From Gloeocapsa sp. DLM2.Bin57 (lineage in GTDB: Bacteria; Cyanobacteriota; Cyanobacteriia; Cyanobacteriales; Gloeocapsaceae): DNA of 51,432 bases. Of this stretch, positions 43,254-51,432 are shown piece after piece. Where the stretch lies: positions 1-51,432 of the forward strand of contig RECR01000079.1 of assembly GCA_007693955.1 (NCBI GenBank), in the 5' to 3' direction. Position 1 is the stretch's first letter. Each line of letters begins with the position of its first letter. The position numbers were made by a program, and so were the translations under genes. The notes under the pieces were generated by a model. That model was not told the DNA's origin, made no database searches, and was given only the letters and a program-made list of their open reading frames with translations.

Positions 43254-45224
43254 TTAAATTTTAGCTTCTGTACATTCTTCTACTTCAGTTTTCACGGTAG
43301 TATATTGTTGATAACCAACTAAATCAAACCAAAAAGTTGTACCAACGCCTACTTCACTAATTAAATGAATCGTCGTGTTATGTTTATCAATAATATTTCT
43401 GACAATGGAAAGACCTAAACCCGTTCCCTCTAAAGTATGAACACGATTTTCTACACGGAAAAAGCGATCAAATATTGCCTCTTGATCCTCTTGATCTATA
43501 CCAATACCAGTATCAGAAACCTCCACTCTCACTAGGGGTTTTTCTACAGTTTGCACTCGATAAGCGCGTATAGTTACTTGACCACCAGATTTAGTAAATT
43601 TTAAAGCATTCCCCACTAAATTAGTCAATACTTGTAATAACAAGTCATAGTTACCCCAAACACAGAGTAATTGTGGTTCTATTTCTTGGGTTAAATTAAT
43701 TCCTTTATCTTTAGCGTTGAGTTGATAAGTTCTCAGAGTTTGTTCAATCAACTGTCCTAAATCGATCGCGTCAAATTGATAAATTTTAGAAGATTCTAAA
43801 CGGGATAAATCTAACACATCATTCACTAAACGACTTAAACGATCCGTTTCATGATTCGCCGTTTCTAAAAACTCTCGACGCTGATTTTCTGTTAAATCTT
43901 CCCCATATTCAAATAAAGTCTCAATAAAGGATTTTATATTAAATAAAGGTGTTCTTAACTCGTGGGAAACATTACTAATAAATTGACTTTTTGCTTCGTT
44001 GAGTTCTACTTCTTTAGTAATATCTTGCACCGTCATTGCTACCCCTTTAGTAACTTCCCGATATTGATCTAAAACTTGGGTTAATAACACTCGTAAACTT
44101 CTTTTATGAGGATGATTCAGGGTAATGCGAAACTCGCCACTCGTAGGGGTAACTGTTGCTATATCTGTCGCTTCTGGTTGGGTATGAGTGATGGTGTCAG
44201 AGGCTATTTTATCTAAGGTATCTTGTAACTGATTGGTTAATTCTTCAGGAAGAAAGTTGATGACGTTTTTACCAATTAAATTCAGATTATCCCAACCAAA
44301 AATTTGTCTAGCTGTATCATTGACTAAAATCATATTGAGATTAGTATCGATTAAAACAGCTCCATCGGCGATCGTCCCTACTAAGGTTTCTAATTTAGCT
44401 TTTTCTGCGGTTAATTCTTCGATATTTTGTTCTTCGTAACTCTCTAATTTCTCCGCCATTTCGTTAAAACTAATGATTAATTCTCCTAATTCCCCTCCCA
44501 GGGGTAGATTAATCCTTTGTTTGAAATTACCCGCGGTAATATTTTTAACCCCTACTAATAACTCTTTAATAGGTTTGGTAATGGTTAAAGCGTTGAAAAC
44601 AGCACCCAAAATAACCATAGCCCAAATGGAAATAAATACAGCAATAGTTACATCTCGGGTTAAATTAGAAGAGATAACCATTTTGGGATTAGGATTAATA
44701 CCAATAGCTAACACCCCTAAGTATCTTCCTTCGTGATTTAAGGGGACAAAAACATCAGTAATTTGACCATTAGGGGTTAAATGTTGACGCACTAAGGGAA
44801 AATCGGAATGTTCCTCGTAATTAGGGGGTAATTGAATTCTTCTTTCGATTCTTAATGAATTCCTGACTTCTTGATCAGAAAAAGGAATACCATAGAAAAT
44901 CCTCCCCTGTTGATCAGCGTAGAGAATGTAACGCACACTAGATGTACTTCCAAAAAAGCGACTGGAAAATCTCGCTACCTCTGTTAAGTTGTCTTCTGCA
45001 ATCAAAGGGGCTACATTGGCTGAGAGTAATAACCCCAAATCTCTCCCAAAACGAGTATCATTGAGACGAGCGTCTTGTTGAATACTATTAACAGCCCAAA
45101 AGGTCAATCCACTCATAACTAGAGAGACAACGAGTGTTGCAGCCGCCATGAGTTTAGTCTGAAGGGTAAATTCAGACCACCAACGTCTGATAATTTCTTG
45201 TACGTTTTGTAGTAAATCTAACAA
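43254..45224 (-). CDS. nblS: sensor histidine kinase NblS/Hik33 (DspA)
   Basis: The 656-residue membrane kinase has two transmembrane spans (about 25-45 and 190-212), a periplasmic sensor between them, a HAMP linker (TKPIKELLVGVKNITAGNF), a PAS domain (about 280-400), the phospho-acceptor His H421 in NVSHELRTPLFNI, and the ATPase boxes LTNLVGNALKFTKSGG, SDTGIGIDQEDQEAIFDRFF and GTGLGLSIV. Domain order, size and the AAATLVVSLVMSGLTFWAVNS span match NblS/Hik33, the kinase of cyanobacteria that responds to high light, cold, salt and nutrient stress with RpaB. The start is TTG at 45224; no clear ribosome site lies upstream. Confidence 0.9.
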   Translation of the reverse strand: MLDLLQNVQEIIRRWWSEFTLQTKLMAAATLVVSLVMSGLTFWAVNSIQQDARLNDTRFGRDLGLLLSANVAPLIAEDNLTEVARFSSRFFGSTSSVRYILYADQQGRIFYGIPFSDQEVRNSLRIERRIQLPPNYEEHSDFPLVRQHLTPNGQITDVFVPLNHEGRYLGVLAIGINPNPKMVISSNLTRDVTIAVFISIWAMVILGAVFNALTITKPIKELLVGVKNITAGNFKQRINLPLGGELGELIISFNEMAEKLESYEEQNIEELTAEKAKLETLVGTIADGAVLIDTNLNMILVNDTARQIFGWDNLNLIGKNVINFLPEELTNQLQDTLDKIASDTITHTQPEATDIATVTPTSGEFRITLNHPHKRSLRVLLTQVLDQYREVTKGVAMTVQDITKEVELNEAKSQFISNVSHELRTPLFNIKSFIETLFEYGEDLTENQRREFLETANHETDRLSRLVNDVLDLSRLESSKIYQFDAIDLGQLIEQTLRTYQLNAKDKGINLTQEIEPQLLCVWGNYDLLLQVLTNLVGNALKFTKSGGQVTIRAYRVQTVEKPLVRVEVSDTGIGIDQEDQEAIFDRFFRVENRVHTLEGTGLGLSIVRNIIDKHNTTIHLISEVGVGTTFWFDLVGYQQYTTVKTEVEECTEAKI

Positions 45225-45319
45225 GGTTGATTAAAGTCAAGTTTAGTTAAATTTGTCTTCATATATTATTAATTATAATATCATCAAATTAGGGGAAAAT
45301 ATATCTTAACTTCTTAGTA

Positions 45320-45964
45320 ATGCTTTATTTAAAGAATATATCTTATCATCCTGTGGCTAGTCCTACTCCTATTCTGAACAATGTCAGTCTAGAATTAGCC
45401 CCCCAACAACTAGGCTTGATTGTCGGTGCTAGTGGTTCGGGTAAAACCACACTTTTAGAAATACTAGCGGGTTTGGCTACTAAGAGTAAAGGTCAAATTT
45501 TCTGGCGCACTCAAGAGTTAAACTCAACTGAGTTGCAACAACTTAGCGGTATTGTTTTTCAATTTCCTGAACGTCATTTCTGTGGTAGCACTATCTTTGA
45601 AGAATTGCGTCTAGGTCATCCTGAAATACGTAGAGAACAAATCGCTCAAGTACTTACAGAGGTCAGTCTGGATCATCTCTCTTGGGAAACTTCCCCCCAT
45701 TCTCTCAGTGGTGGACAACAACGACGTCTCTCTTTAGCTGTACAATTGATTCGTCAACCCAATATTCTCTTACTCGATGAGCCTACAGCGGGTTTAGATT
45801 GGTCAATGCGACGACAGTTGACTAAGTTGTTGGCTAAGTTAAAACAACATTGGACTCTATTAGTAGTTAGTCATGATGTTAATGATTTTTTGGCGATCGC
45901 TGATCAATGTTGGGAAATTAAACAAGGCGTGTTAACTCAAGTTTCAATAGTAACTAATGGATAA
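45320..45964 (+). CDS. ECF-type ABC transporter ATPase (second)
   Basis: The 214-residue ATPase has Walker A GASGSGKTT, Q-loop FQFPERHF, the signature SLSGGQQRR, Walker B LLLDEPTA and switch H in SHDVNDF. The FQFPE Q-loop resembles that of an ECF ATPase. Together with the gene at 7275-7952 it forms an unlinked pair that could be the A1/A2 ATPases of one ECF transporter, like the pair seen in chloroplasts. It overlaps rsmG by eight bases; 95 bases separate it from the divergent nblS. Confidence 0.8.
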   Translation: MLYLKNISYHPVASPTPILNNVSLELAPQQLGLIVGASGSGKTTLLEILAGLATKSKGQIFWRTQELNSTELQQLSGIVFQFPERHFCGSTIFEELRLGHPEIRREQIAQVLTEVSLDHLSWETSPHSLSGGQQRRLSLAVQLIRQPNILLLDEPTAGLDWSMRRQLTKLLAKLKQHWTLLVVSHDVNDFLAIADQCWEIKQGVLTQVSIVTNG

Positions 45965-46625
45965 ATTACCTGAACTCGATTTAATTTGGGAGCAAACTTT
46001 GGGTTGGTTACCTACTCCCTATCAAAAACAAAAGTTTCAACAACTTTATGAAGGGATTTTAGAGGGTAATCGTCAATTTAATTTGACACGAATTACTAGT
46101 CCTCGGGATTTCTGGGAAAAACACCTCTGGGATTCTTTAGCAGGGGTAATCTCTCCTTCTTTCCCAACTGTTCAACCTTTACAAGTTATCGATATTGGTA
46201 CAGGTGCAGGTTTTCCTGGTATCCCTATCGCCATCGCTTTTCCCGATTGGCAAGTTGCTTTACTCGATTCTACCCGCAAAAAAGTTAATTTCCTGAATAA
46301 CCTCTCTCAACATTTGAGTTTAACTAATGTAACGGCGATCGCCTCTCGCGCTGAAGAGTTAGCCAAAGACAAACAATATCAAAATTTTTATGATTTGGCT
46401 TTAATCAGGGCTGTAGGCTCAGCTACTGTCTGTACAGAATATACTTTACCTCTACTTAAAACTGGAGGTCAAGCTATTCTTTATCGCGGTTTTTGGTCCG
46501 AAGAGGAAAATAATGAATTACTCAAAACTTTAACTAGTTTATCTGGTAAAATCGAAACAATACAAGAATTAACAACACCTTTGAGTCAGAGTACTCGTCA
46601 TTATCTTTGGTTGCGTAAACTCTGA
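45957..46625 (+). CDS. rsmG: 16S rRNA (guanine527-N7)-methyltransferase
   Basis: The 222-residue enzyme uses S-adenosylmethionine to methylate G527 of 16S rRNA. It shows the N-terminal helices with NRQFNLTRITSPRDFWEKHLWDSL and the SAM-binding VIDIGTGAGFPGIPIAI, then LLDSTRKKVNFLNN and LIRAVGS. These are clear RsmG (GidB) signatures. It starts within the ECF ATPase gene, so it is probably translated by coupling. A hairpin (46658-46680) follows its stop. Confidence 0.95.
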   Translation: MDKLPELDLIWEQTLGWLPTPYQKQKFQQLYEGILEGNRQFNLTRITSPRDFWEKHLWDSLAGVISPSFPTVQPLQVIDIGTGAGFPGIPIAIAFPDWQVALLDSTRKKVNFLNNLSQHLSLTNVTAIASRAEELAKDKQYQNFYDLALIRAVGSATVCTEYTLPLLKTGGQAILYRGFWSEEENNELLKTLTSLSGKIETIQELTTPLSQSTRHYLWLRKL

Positions 46626-46657
46626 ATTTTCAAAACTTTTGTTAATTTTTGTTTCAA

Positions 46658-46680
46658 AAGCTAATACATTGTGTTAGCTT
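46658..46680 (+). terminator. hairpin after rsmG
   Basis: AAGCTAATAC and GTGTTAGCTT pair over ten bases (one G-U) with a three-base loop, about 33 bases after the rsmG stop. It is a likely terminator or leader hairpin; the following T-run is weak (AATTGTTAAAA). Confidence 0.55.
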
Positions 46681-46793
46681 AATTGTTAAAAGATATATAG
46701 AATCGGTTGCAGTGTTTGTTTTATTTATTCCCACAGGCTTGTTTCCGACCTCTAGAATCTTGACGGTTATTTTTTAGAGTTTGGAGACTGAAT

Positions 46794-47093
46794 ATGTCAA
46801 TCTACGTTGGAAACTTATCCTATGACGTCACTCAGGAAGATCTTAAAGACGTCTTTCAAGATTATGGTACAGTAAAAAGAGTCTATTTACCTACAGATCC
46901 TGAAACTGGTAAAATGCGAGGTTTTGGTTTTGTAGAAATGGAAACTGACGAAGAAGAAGAAAAAGCTATTGAAACCCTTGATGGGGCAGAATGGATGGGT
47001 AGAGAAATGAGGGTTAATAAGGCTAAACCTCGGGAAAATCGCAGTAATAGTGGTGAAAGTCGTCGCAATAGCCGTCGTCCTTCTTTTGAATAA
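46794..47093 (+). CDS. RRM-type RNA-binding protein (Rbp)
   Basis: The 99-residue protein is a single RRM domain with RNP2 IYVGNL (residues 3-8) and RNP1 RGFGFVEM (about 42-49), and a short basic tail rich in Ser and Arg. Cyanobacterial Rbp proteins of this size bind mRNA, and some are cold-induced or guide photosynthesis mRNAs to thylakoids. A GGAG lies eight bases before the ATG, and a 168-base spacer with a hairpin precedes it. A terminator follows the stop. Confidence 0.92.
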   Translation: MSIYVGNLSYDVTQEDLKDVFQDYGTVKRVYLPTDPETGKMRGFGFVEMETDEEEEKAIETLDGAEWMGREMRVNKAKPRENRSNSGESRRNSRRPSFE

Positions 47094-47094
47094 A

Positions 47095-47125
47095 TTAAGT
47101 TGGGGACTAAAGCGCCCCAATTTAA
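47095..47125 (+). terminator. terminator of the RRM gene
   Basis: TTAAGTTGGGG and CCCCAATTTAA pair over 11 bases (one G-U) around a nine-base loop, starting two bases after the stop. The strong stem fits a terminator, though no long T-run follows. Confidence 0.7.
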
Positions 47126-47182
47126 CTATGGATGCTCGTAAAGTTGTCAGACTGAAGGAAGCGGGTTAGGAAGTGGGAACAA

Positions 47183-48352
47183 TTATCCATAAACTCTCCC
47201 ACGCCATTGGCGAGGAATTTGACGAGCAGAGAGAAAAATTCGCCACCAAGCTAAGCAATCAGCTAGAGGAGAGAGCCAAAACCACCAAGAAAGATTAGCA
47301 TAAGATTTGGTAATAGAAATAGTAATTACTAAGCGTAAAATAATTAAAAACAGGTTAAGCGCAAAAAGAGCCATCAGAGTGGGAAAACTCAACCCATAAC
47401 TCAATAAAATGGCACAAAAGATTAAAATAGGAATAGGTAGAGCTTGAACATTAGCTAAAAGCCAAAGATCAGACCAAAGAGATTGGGGAGAGCAAGCATC
47501 CTTGAGATCAAGCGATCGCCCCCATTCTTGCCAAGTTTCCTGGAAACCCTGATACATTCTCACCTTAATTAAATTAGAGCCGTCAGCGAAGCCCACGCGA
47601 TAACCAGCGGCGGCAATATAACGAGCTAGAGTAACATCATCACAAAAAGAACTAGCAGCGCTTTGGTAACCCCCTACAGCCTCTAAAACTGAACGACGAC
47701 AGAAAAAACATTGTCCATTAGCCATAATGCGCTCAGGAATGGTTTCACCGCCTCCAGGGCTAAAAGCACGATAGAGTAGAGTTACCAACAAAGCGGGTTG
47801 TAACCACCATTCTAAGGGATATTCTAGGACAAATTGAGGAGCCAGAGTAATCAAGTCATAACCTTCTCTTTCAGCAGTAGTAATTAAACTAGCTACCAAA
47901 CCGGGTTGAGGTTGGGTATCAGCATCAATACCCAAAATCCAGGTACTTTTAGGAGAACTAGCTAAAAAGCCATTATGTAAAGCCCAAGGGCGACCGATCC
48001 AACCCGTAGGTAAAGGAGGATCATTAATTAAACGGAAGCGGGGATCTTTACGTTGAGCTTGTTTAACCTTTTCGGGAGTGCCGTCCTGAGAATTACTATC
48101 TACAAAAATAATCTCTCGTACTTCGTAACTTTGGCGAGTTAACCCCTCTAAACAGGGATTTAGACGTGCAGCTTCATTGAGAGTAGGAACTACTATACTC
48201 ACCTTTGCCAACTGTTCAGGTGTAGGATTTTGGGGTTGGAGAGGAGGTTGACGCCTTAACCCTGGTAGCAGACGAGACAGCAGAATCAGGGTAGCAATTC
48301 CCTGAGATACTAATAAAATTAGGCAAATCGCCCCTAAGCTTATTTGACTCAA
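47183..48352 (-). CDS. cruG: CruG-like glycosyltransferase
   Basis: The 389-residue membrane GT2 enzyme has one N-terminal span, the GT-A core VSIVVPTLNEAARLNPCL and VDSNSQDGT, GIDADTQPQPG, FCDDVTLARY and several C-terminal spans. It resembles the cyanobacterial 2'-O-glycosyltransferase CruG, which attaches a sugar to myxol in myxoxanthophyll synthesis; the match is from memory, so moderate. In many cyanobacteria cruF lies next to it; here it does not. The start is TTG at 48352, because an in-frame stop lies just upstream and there is no ATG. The gene stands alone, convergent with the RRM gene. Confidence 0.68.
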   Translation of the reverse strand: MSQISLGAICLILLVSQGIATLILLSRLLPGLRRQPPLQPQNPTPEQLAKVSIVVPTLNEAARLNPCLEGLTRQSYEVREIIFVDSNSQDGTPEKVKQAQRKDPRFRLINDPPLPTGWIGRPWALHNGFLASSPKSTWILGIDADTQPQPGLVASLITTAEREGYDLITLAPQFVLEYPLEWWLQPALLVTLLYRAFSPGGGETIPERIMANGQCFFCRRSVLEAVGGYQSAASSFCDDVTLARYIAAAGYRVGFADGSNLIKVRMYQGFQETWQEWGRSLDLKDACSPQSLWSDLWLLANVQALPIPILIFCAILLSYGLSFPTLMALFALNLFLIILRLVITISITKSYANLSWWFWLSPLADCLAWWRIFLSARQIPRQWRGRVYG

Positions 48353-48453
48353 TGATTCACTCTAAACTATAATGTGACCAATGGTTGAAGGGGCACAAAC
48401 AATGTACCCCAACAGCATTATTGAGCTTATCCTAAGCCAAAAGGTACTTTTAG

Positions 48454-50958
48454 TCAACCTTGACTTGTTTCTACTGCGGCTATTTCTAAGAGAGTTTTCA
48501 GCACTGAATCAGGGTTTAAACTGATAGAATCAATACCCAATTCCACCAAGAAGCGCGCAAATTCAGGATAGTCACTAGGTGCTTGACCACAAATACCGAT
48601 TTTACGTTGATTAGCTTTAGCTTTAGTAATCACCATTTCAATCATAGTTTTAACCGCGGCGTTACGTTCATCGAAAATATCAGCAACTAAAGCAGAATCG
48701 CGATCCAACCCGAGGGTAAGTTGTGTTAAATCATTAGATCCAATGGAGAAACCGTCGAAGATTTGGCTAAATTCATCAGCTAGGATAACATTGCTAGGTA
48801 TTTCGCACATGACATAGACTTCTAAGCCATTTTCACCGCGTTTTAAGCCATGTTTAGCCATTTCTGCTAGTACTTTTCGTCCTTCTTCAGGAGTACGACA
48901 GAAAGGAATCATCGGGATAACGTTGGTTAAACCCATCTCATCGCGCACACGTTTGAGAGCAAGACATTCTAACCCATAGGCTTCTCGATATTGTTTATCG
49001 TAATAACGTGATGCACCACGCCAACCAATCATGGGGTTTTCTTCTGTGGGTTCAAATTGTTTACCACCTAAAAGATTAGCGTATTCGTTACTCTTGAAGT
49101 CAGACATTCTCACTACGACGGGTTTGGGATAGAAAGCAGCGGCGATCGCGCCTACACCTTGAGCTAATTTATCGATAAAGAAATCGGTTTTCACTGGATA
49201 ACCAGTAGTTATCTTTTCTATTTCTTGTTTAGCTAGTTTATCCTCAAGTTGGTCAAAATGTACTAAAGCTAGGGGGTGAACCCGAATATGGTTAGCGATG
49301 ATAAACTCTAAGCGAGCTAAACCTACTCCATCACAGGGAATAGAAGCAAGACTAAAAGCTTCTTCGGGATTACCTACGTTCATTAAAATTTGAGTACGGG
49401 TACGTGGTAGGTTATCTACAGCGGTTTCGAGGATTTCAAAGGATAATAAACCTTCATAGACTTTACCTTCCTCACCTTCAGCGCAGGAAATAGTAATCTC
49501 ATCCCCTGTATTTAGTACTCCTGTGGCGTTGTTACAACCAACGATCGCGGGTATTCCCATTTCCCGAGCGATAATCGCCGCGTGACAAGTTCTTCCCCCT
49601 TGATTAGTGACGATCGCGCTAGCTTTTTTCATGATCGGTTCCCAATCGGGGTCAGTTTTATTAGTAACGAGTACTTCTCCTGCTTGGAATTCGCCGATTT
49701 TATCTACATCGAGGATAACACGAGCTTTACCCTGACCAATCATTTCTCCTACTGCTCTACCTGTGACTAGAATTGGGCTAGTTTCTTTTAATTGGTAGTT
49801 TTTCAGTACGGTACTAGATTTACGAGATTGTACTGTTTCTGGACGGGCTTGGACGATAAATAATTGGTTAGTTTCACCATCTTTAGCCCATTCAATATCC
49901 ATCGGGCTGTAAACACCGCGAATTTGGGAATAATGATCTTCAATGATACAAGCCCATTTAGCTAGTTGCAGTACTTCTTCATCATTGATCGCGTATTTAT
50001 CTCGTTCTGAGACGGATACAGGTACGTTTTTAGTTTGTTTACCTCCACCTAGGTCATAAATCATTTTGATTTCTTTACCACCTAGACGTTTTTTGAGGAT
50101 AGGGCGATAACCTTGATTAAGGGTGGGTTTAAAGACAAAAAATTCATCGGGATTAACTGCACCTTGAACCACTGTCTCTCCTAAACCATAGGCTGCGGTG
50201 ATAAAGACGGTGTTATTAAATCCTGTTTCCGTGTCGATAGAGAACATTACCCCTGAACTAGCTAAATCTGAGCGTACCATTTTTTGCACACCTACAGAAA
50301 GAGCTACTTCAAAATGGTCAAAACCTTTACTAGTGCGGTAAGAAATCGCCCTGTCTGTGAAGATTGAGGCAAAACATTTATGACAGGATTCAATAACGTT
50401 ACTAACTCCGTGTACGTTGAGATAGGTTTCTTGTTGCCCTGCGAAGCTAGCATCTGGTAAGTCTTCTGCTGTAGCGCTGGATCTTACTGCTACATCTGTA
50501 TTATAACTAAGTTGTTGACAGTAGATTTTTTCTTCTGCGGTTAATCCTGGACTGATTTTTGGTTCTTCCCCATAACGTCTGCAGAGGTTAAAATAAGCCG
50601 TAGCGATCGCCGCTTGTAATTCTTTAGGGAAAGGTGTATTGAGCATCATCGATCGCGCTTGTTTACCACGTTCCCTGAGATTATTTACGTCTTCGATATC
50701 TAAATCAGAGAAGAGTTGACGTAATTGTTTTTCTAGTCCTGCTTTTTTGATAAAATAGCGATAAGCATAAGCTGTAGTAGCAAACCCTGTCGGTACGTTA
50801 ATTCCTTTGGTGATTAATTGTCTGATCATTTCCCCTAGGGAAGCGTTTTTACCACCTACCAAGGAGATATCTTCTAATCCTACGTCTTCAAACCAGAGTA
50901 TAAAAGCGTTGTCTTTTGTTTTGCTCGCAGTTGCTTCACTACTAATAGTATTTACCAT
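48454..50958 (-). CDS. ppsA: phosphoenolpyruvate synthase
   Basis: The 834-residue enzyme makes phosphoenolpyruvate from pyruvate and ATP. Visible: the N-terminal ATP-binding start LVGGKNASLGEMI, the mobile phospho-histidine domain GGRTCHAAIIAREMGIPAIVG with the catalytic His, and the C-terminal PEP-binding domain ending GICGQAPSDYPEF with the catalytic Cys. The ATG has AGGAG 12 bases upstream. It stands alone, 101 bases from cruG on the same strand. Confidence 0.95.
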   Translation of the reverse strand: MVNTISSEATASKTKDNAFILWFEDVGLEDISLVGGKNASLGEMIRQLITKGINVPTGFATTAYAYRYFIKKAGLEKQLRQLFSDLDIEDVNNLRERGKQARSMMLNTPFPKELQAAIATAYFNLCRRYGEEPKISPGLTAEEKIYCQQLSYNTDVAVRSSATAEDLPDASFAGQQETYLNVHGVSNVIESCHKCFASIFTDRAISYRTSKGFDHFEVALSVGVQKMVRSDLASSGVMFSIDTETGFNNTVFITAAYGLGETVVQGAVNPDEFFVFKPTLNQGYRPILKKRLGGKEIKMIYDLGGGKQTKNVPVSVSERDKYAINDEEVLQLAKWACIIEDHYSQIRGVYSPMDIEWAKDGETNQLFIVQARPETVQSRKSSTVLKNYQLKETSPILVTGRAVGEMIGQGKARVILDVDKIGEFQAGEVLVTNKTDPDWEPIMKKASAIVTNQGGRTCHAAIIAREMGIPAIVGCNNATGVLNTGDEITISCAEGEEGKVYEGLLSFEILETAVDNLPRTRTQILMNVGNPEEAFSLASIPCDGVGLARLEFIIANHIRVHPLALVHFDQLEDKLAKQEIEKITTGYPVKTDFFIDKLAQGVGAIAAAFYPKPVVVRMSDFKSNEYANLLGGKQFEPTEENPMIGWRGASRYYDKQYREAYGLECLALKRVRDEMGLTNVIPMIPFCRTPEEGRKVLAEMAKHGLKRGENGLEVYVMCEIPSNVILADEFSQIFDGFSIGSNDLTQLTLGLDRDSALVADIFDERNAAVKTMIEMVITKAKANQRKIGICGQAPSDYPEFARFLVELGIDSISLNPDSVLKTLLEIAAVETSQG

Positions 50959-51197
50959 GATTTGTTGCTGCTCCTTCGCTTTTTTGTTACGATATTTTAT
51001 TAAGTTTTTTTACAATGCCTTGACTTTATATCCCTTATCCTATCAAGACATTTTCAGTGGTTTCTTACTATTTAGAAACGATATTTAAGCTTTTCTATTC
51101 TTATTTTAACCCTGAATTAATTGCCAGAGTAATTATATTTACAAAACAACAAATTTAGGTGTAACGGGGTTAGGGGTTAGGTTTTATTGTTTCTATG
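50959..51197. other. ppsA upstream region, no gene seen
   Basis: This AT-rich stretch holds the ppsA leader and no open reading frame that I would defend. I see no promoter with good -35 and -10 boxes at proper spacing. A degenerate copy of the TTAGGTG-ACGG-GGTTAG repeat (as at 6230 and 13202) lies at 51153-51185. Confidence 0.5.
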
Positions 51198-51302
51198 TAT
51201 AGCAGTACTCACATTAGTTAGGACATTCTAAAATCGTGAAACCTAGACGTAGCAAGCCTCTTACTCCTGTCTCCTGTCTCCTGACTCCTGGGTACTGCTA
51301 TA
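51198..51302. mobile_element. MITE-like 105-bp element with 11-bp inverted ends
   Basis: TATAGCAGTAC at 51198-51208 is perfectly matched by the inverted GTACTGCTATA at 51292-51302. The inner left part (TCAC...GTTAGGACATT) resembles the partial repeat at 6180. It holds a heptamer tandem repeat and no gene. A partial form occurs in the spacer at 6180-6215. Confidence 0.55.
51263..51290. repeat. heptanucleotide tandem repeat (STRR-type)
   Basis: Four units of the form (A/T)CTCCTG run in tandem over 28 bases. Short tandemly repeated heptanucleotides are typical of cyanobacterial intergenic DNA and are prone to copy-number change. Confidence 0.85.
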
Positions 51303-51432
51303 ACATACTCAGAAGCTCCCTACTCCCCCCGTCTCCGAAGTCTCCGAAGTCTCCCCCTCTCCCCCTCTCCCCATCTCCTCACAGGTGTAGGTTTTTGACA
51401 ATGAGATTCTGGCGAAGGTGAGACAAGGAAGA
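51303..51432. repeat. C/T-rich low-complexity repeat at the window end
   Basis: Tandem GTCTCCGAA (51331-51348, two copies) and runs of CCCCTCT (51353-51372) give an almost pure pyrimidine strand. The same CTCCGAAGTCTCCCC is found at 13247-13261. The open reading frame running through it is not real. Confidence 0.7.

Noticed and set aside
47128-47169. Short frame MDARKVVRLKEAG after the RRM gene, like the start of a transposase
   Set aside because: It stops after 13 codons and the rest lies antisense to cruG; no transposase motifs were found.
47570-47600. Repeat-like GTCAGCGAAGCCCACGCG in cruG as an inserted element
   Set aside because: It encodes the conserved-looking YRVGFADGS stretch and has no hairpin pair, so it is probably native coding sequence.
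51198-51380. CRISPR array
   Set aside because: Repeats are short, contiguous and lack unique spacers; no cas gene is nearby.
51236-51421. 61-codon frame at the window end
   Set aside because: It is made of C/T-rich tandem repeats and has no coding features.

Overview
This window comes from a cyanobacterial chromosome. It carries psbD, psaM, menB, pxcA, an nblS/hik33-type kinase and carotenoid genes. Copies of the HIP1 octamer GCGATCGC are scattered throughout, DNA is AT-rich, and intergenic spacers hold pyrimidine-rich short tandem repeats typical of cyanobacteria. I did not identify the species.

Layout. (1) 1-6,600: the 3' part of tRNA-Arg(ACG), a PIN-toxin remnant, then a tightly coupled five-gene minus-strand operon (sulfotransferase, GT4, capsule-type protein, two GT2) that probably builds a sulfated surface glycan, then tRNA-Glu with a near-consensus promoter. 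(2) 6,668-14,938: NYN RNase, an ECF-type ATPase, a UPF0367-like protein, a stand-alone psbD with its own promoter and terminator, a thioredoxin-fold lumenal protein, a HAD hydrolase, pepA, two unrecognised genes and the ketolase crtW. (3) 15,195-27,716: a zinc-ribbon/GAF/degenerate-GGDEF protein, an ABC exporter, a flavoprotein disulfide reductase, psaM (31 codons) behind a hairpin-rich candidate RNA, upp, an AddB/UvrD-like protein with an in-frame palindromic repeat, pxcA, menB, thioredoxin and an aminotransferase. (4) 27,749-30,011: two tandem paralogous membrane proteins, the second with two units. (5) 29,994-41,952: a single-stranded DNA phosphorothioation defence locus in the order sspB-sspC-[decayed Rpn gene + MITE-like repeat]-sspD-sspF-sspG-sspH-sspA, all on the minus strand. 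(6) 42,014-50,958: a b-type cytochrome, Uma2 nuclease-like protein, nblS/hik33, a second ECF-type ATPase with rsmG, an RRM protein, a cruG-like glycosyltransferase and ppsA; the window ends in repeat-rich non-coding DNA.

How the parts work together. Several housekeeping genes serve photosynthesis: D2, PsaM, phylloquinone synthesis, proton exchange, high-light/cold signalling and carotenoid modification. The accessory modules are the surface-glycan operon and the Ssp defence operon. In the Ssp operon, SspA supplies sulfur, SspB/C/D would nick DNA and insert phosphorothioates, and SspF/G/H would attack unmodified phage DNA. The Rpn pseudogene and inverted repeat split the sspBC and sspDFGHA halves, so whether the downstream half still has a working promoter is the main open question. 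The strongest candidates for something undescribed are the hairpin-rich RNA between upp and psaM, the tandem membrane-protein family, and this split Ssp layout.
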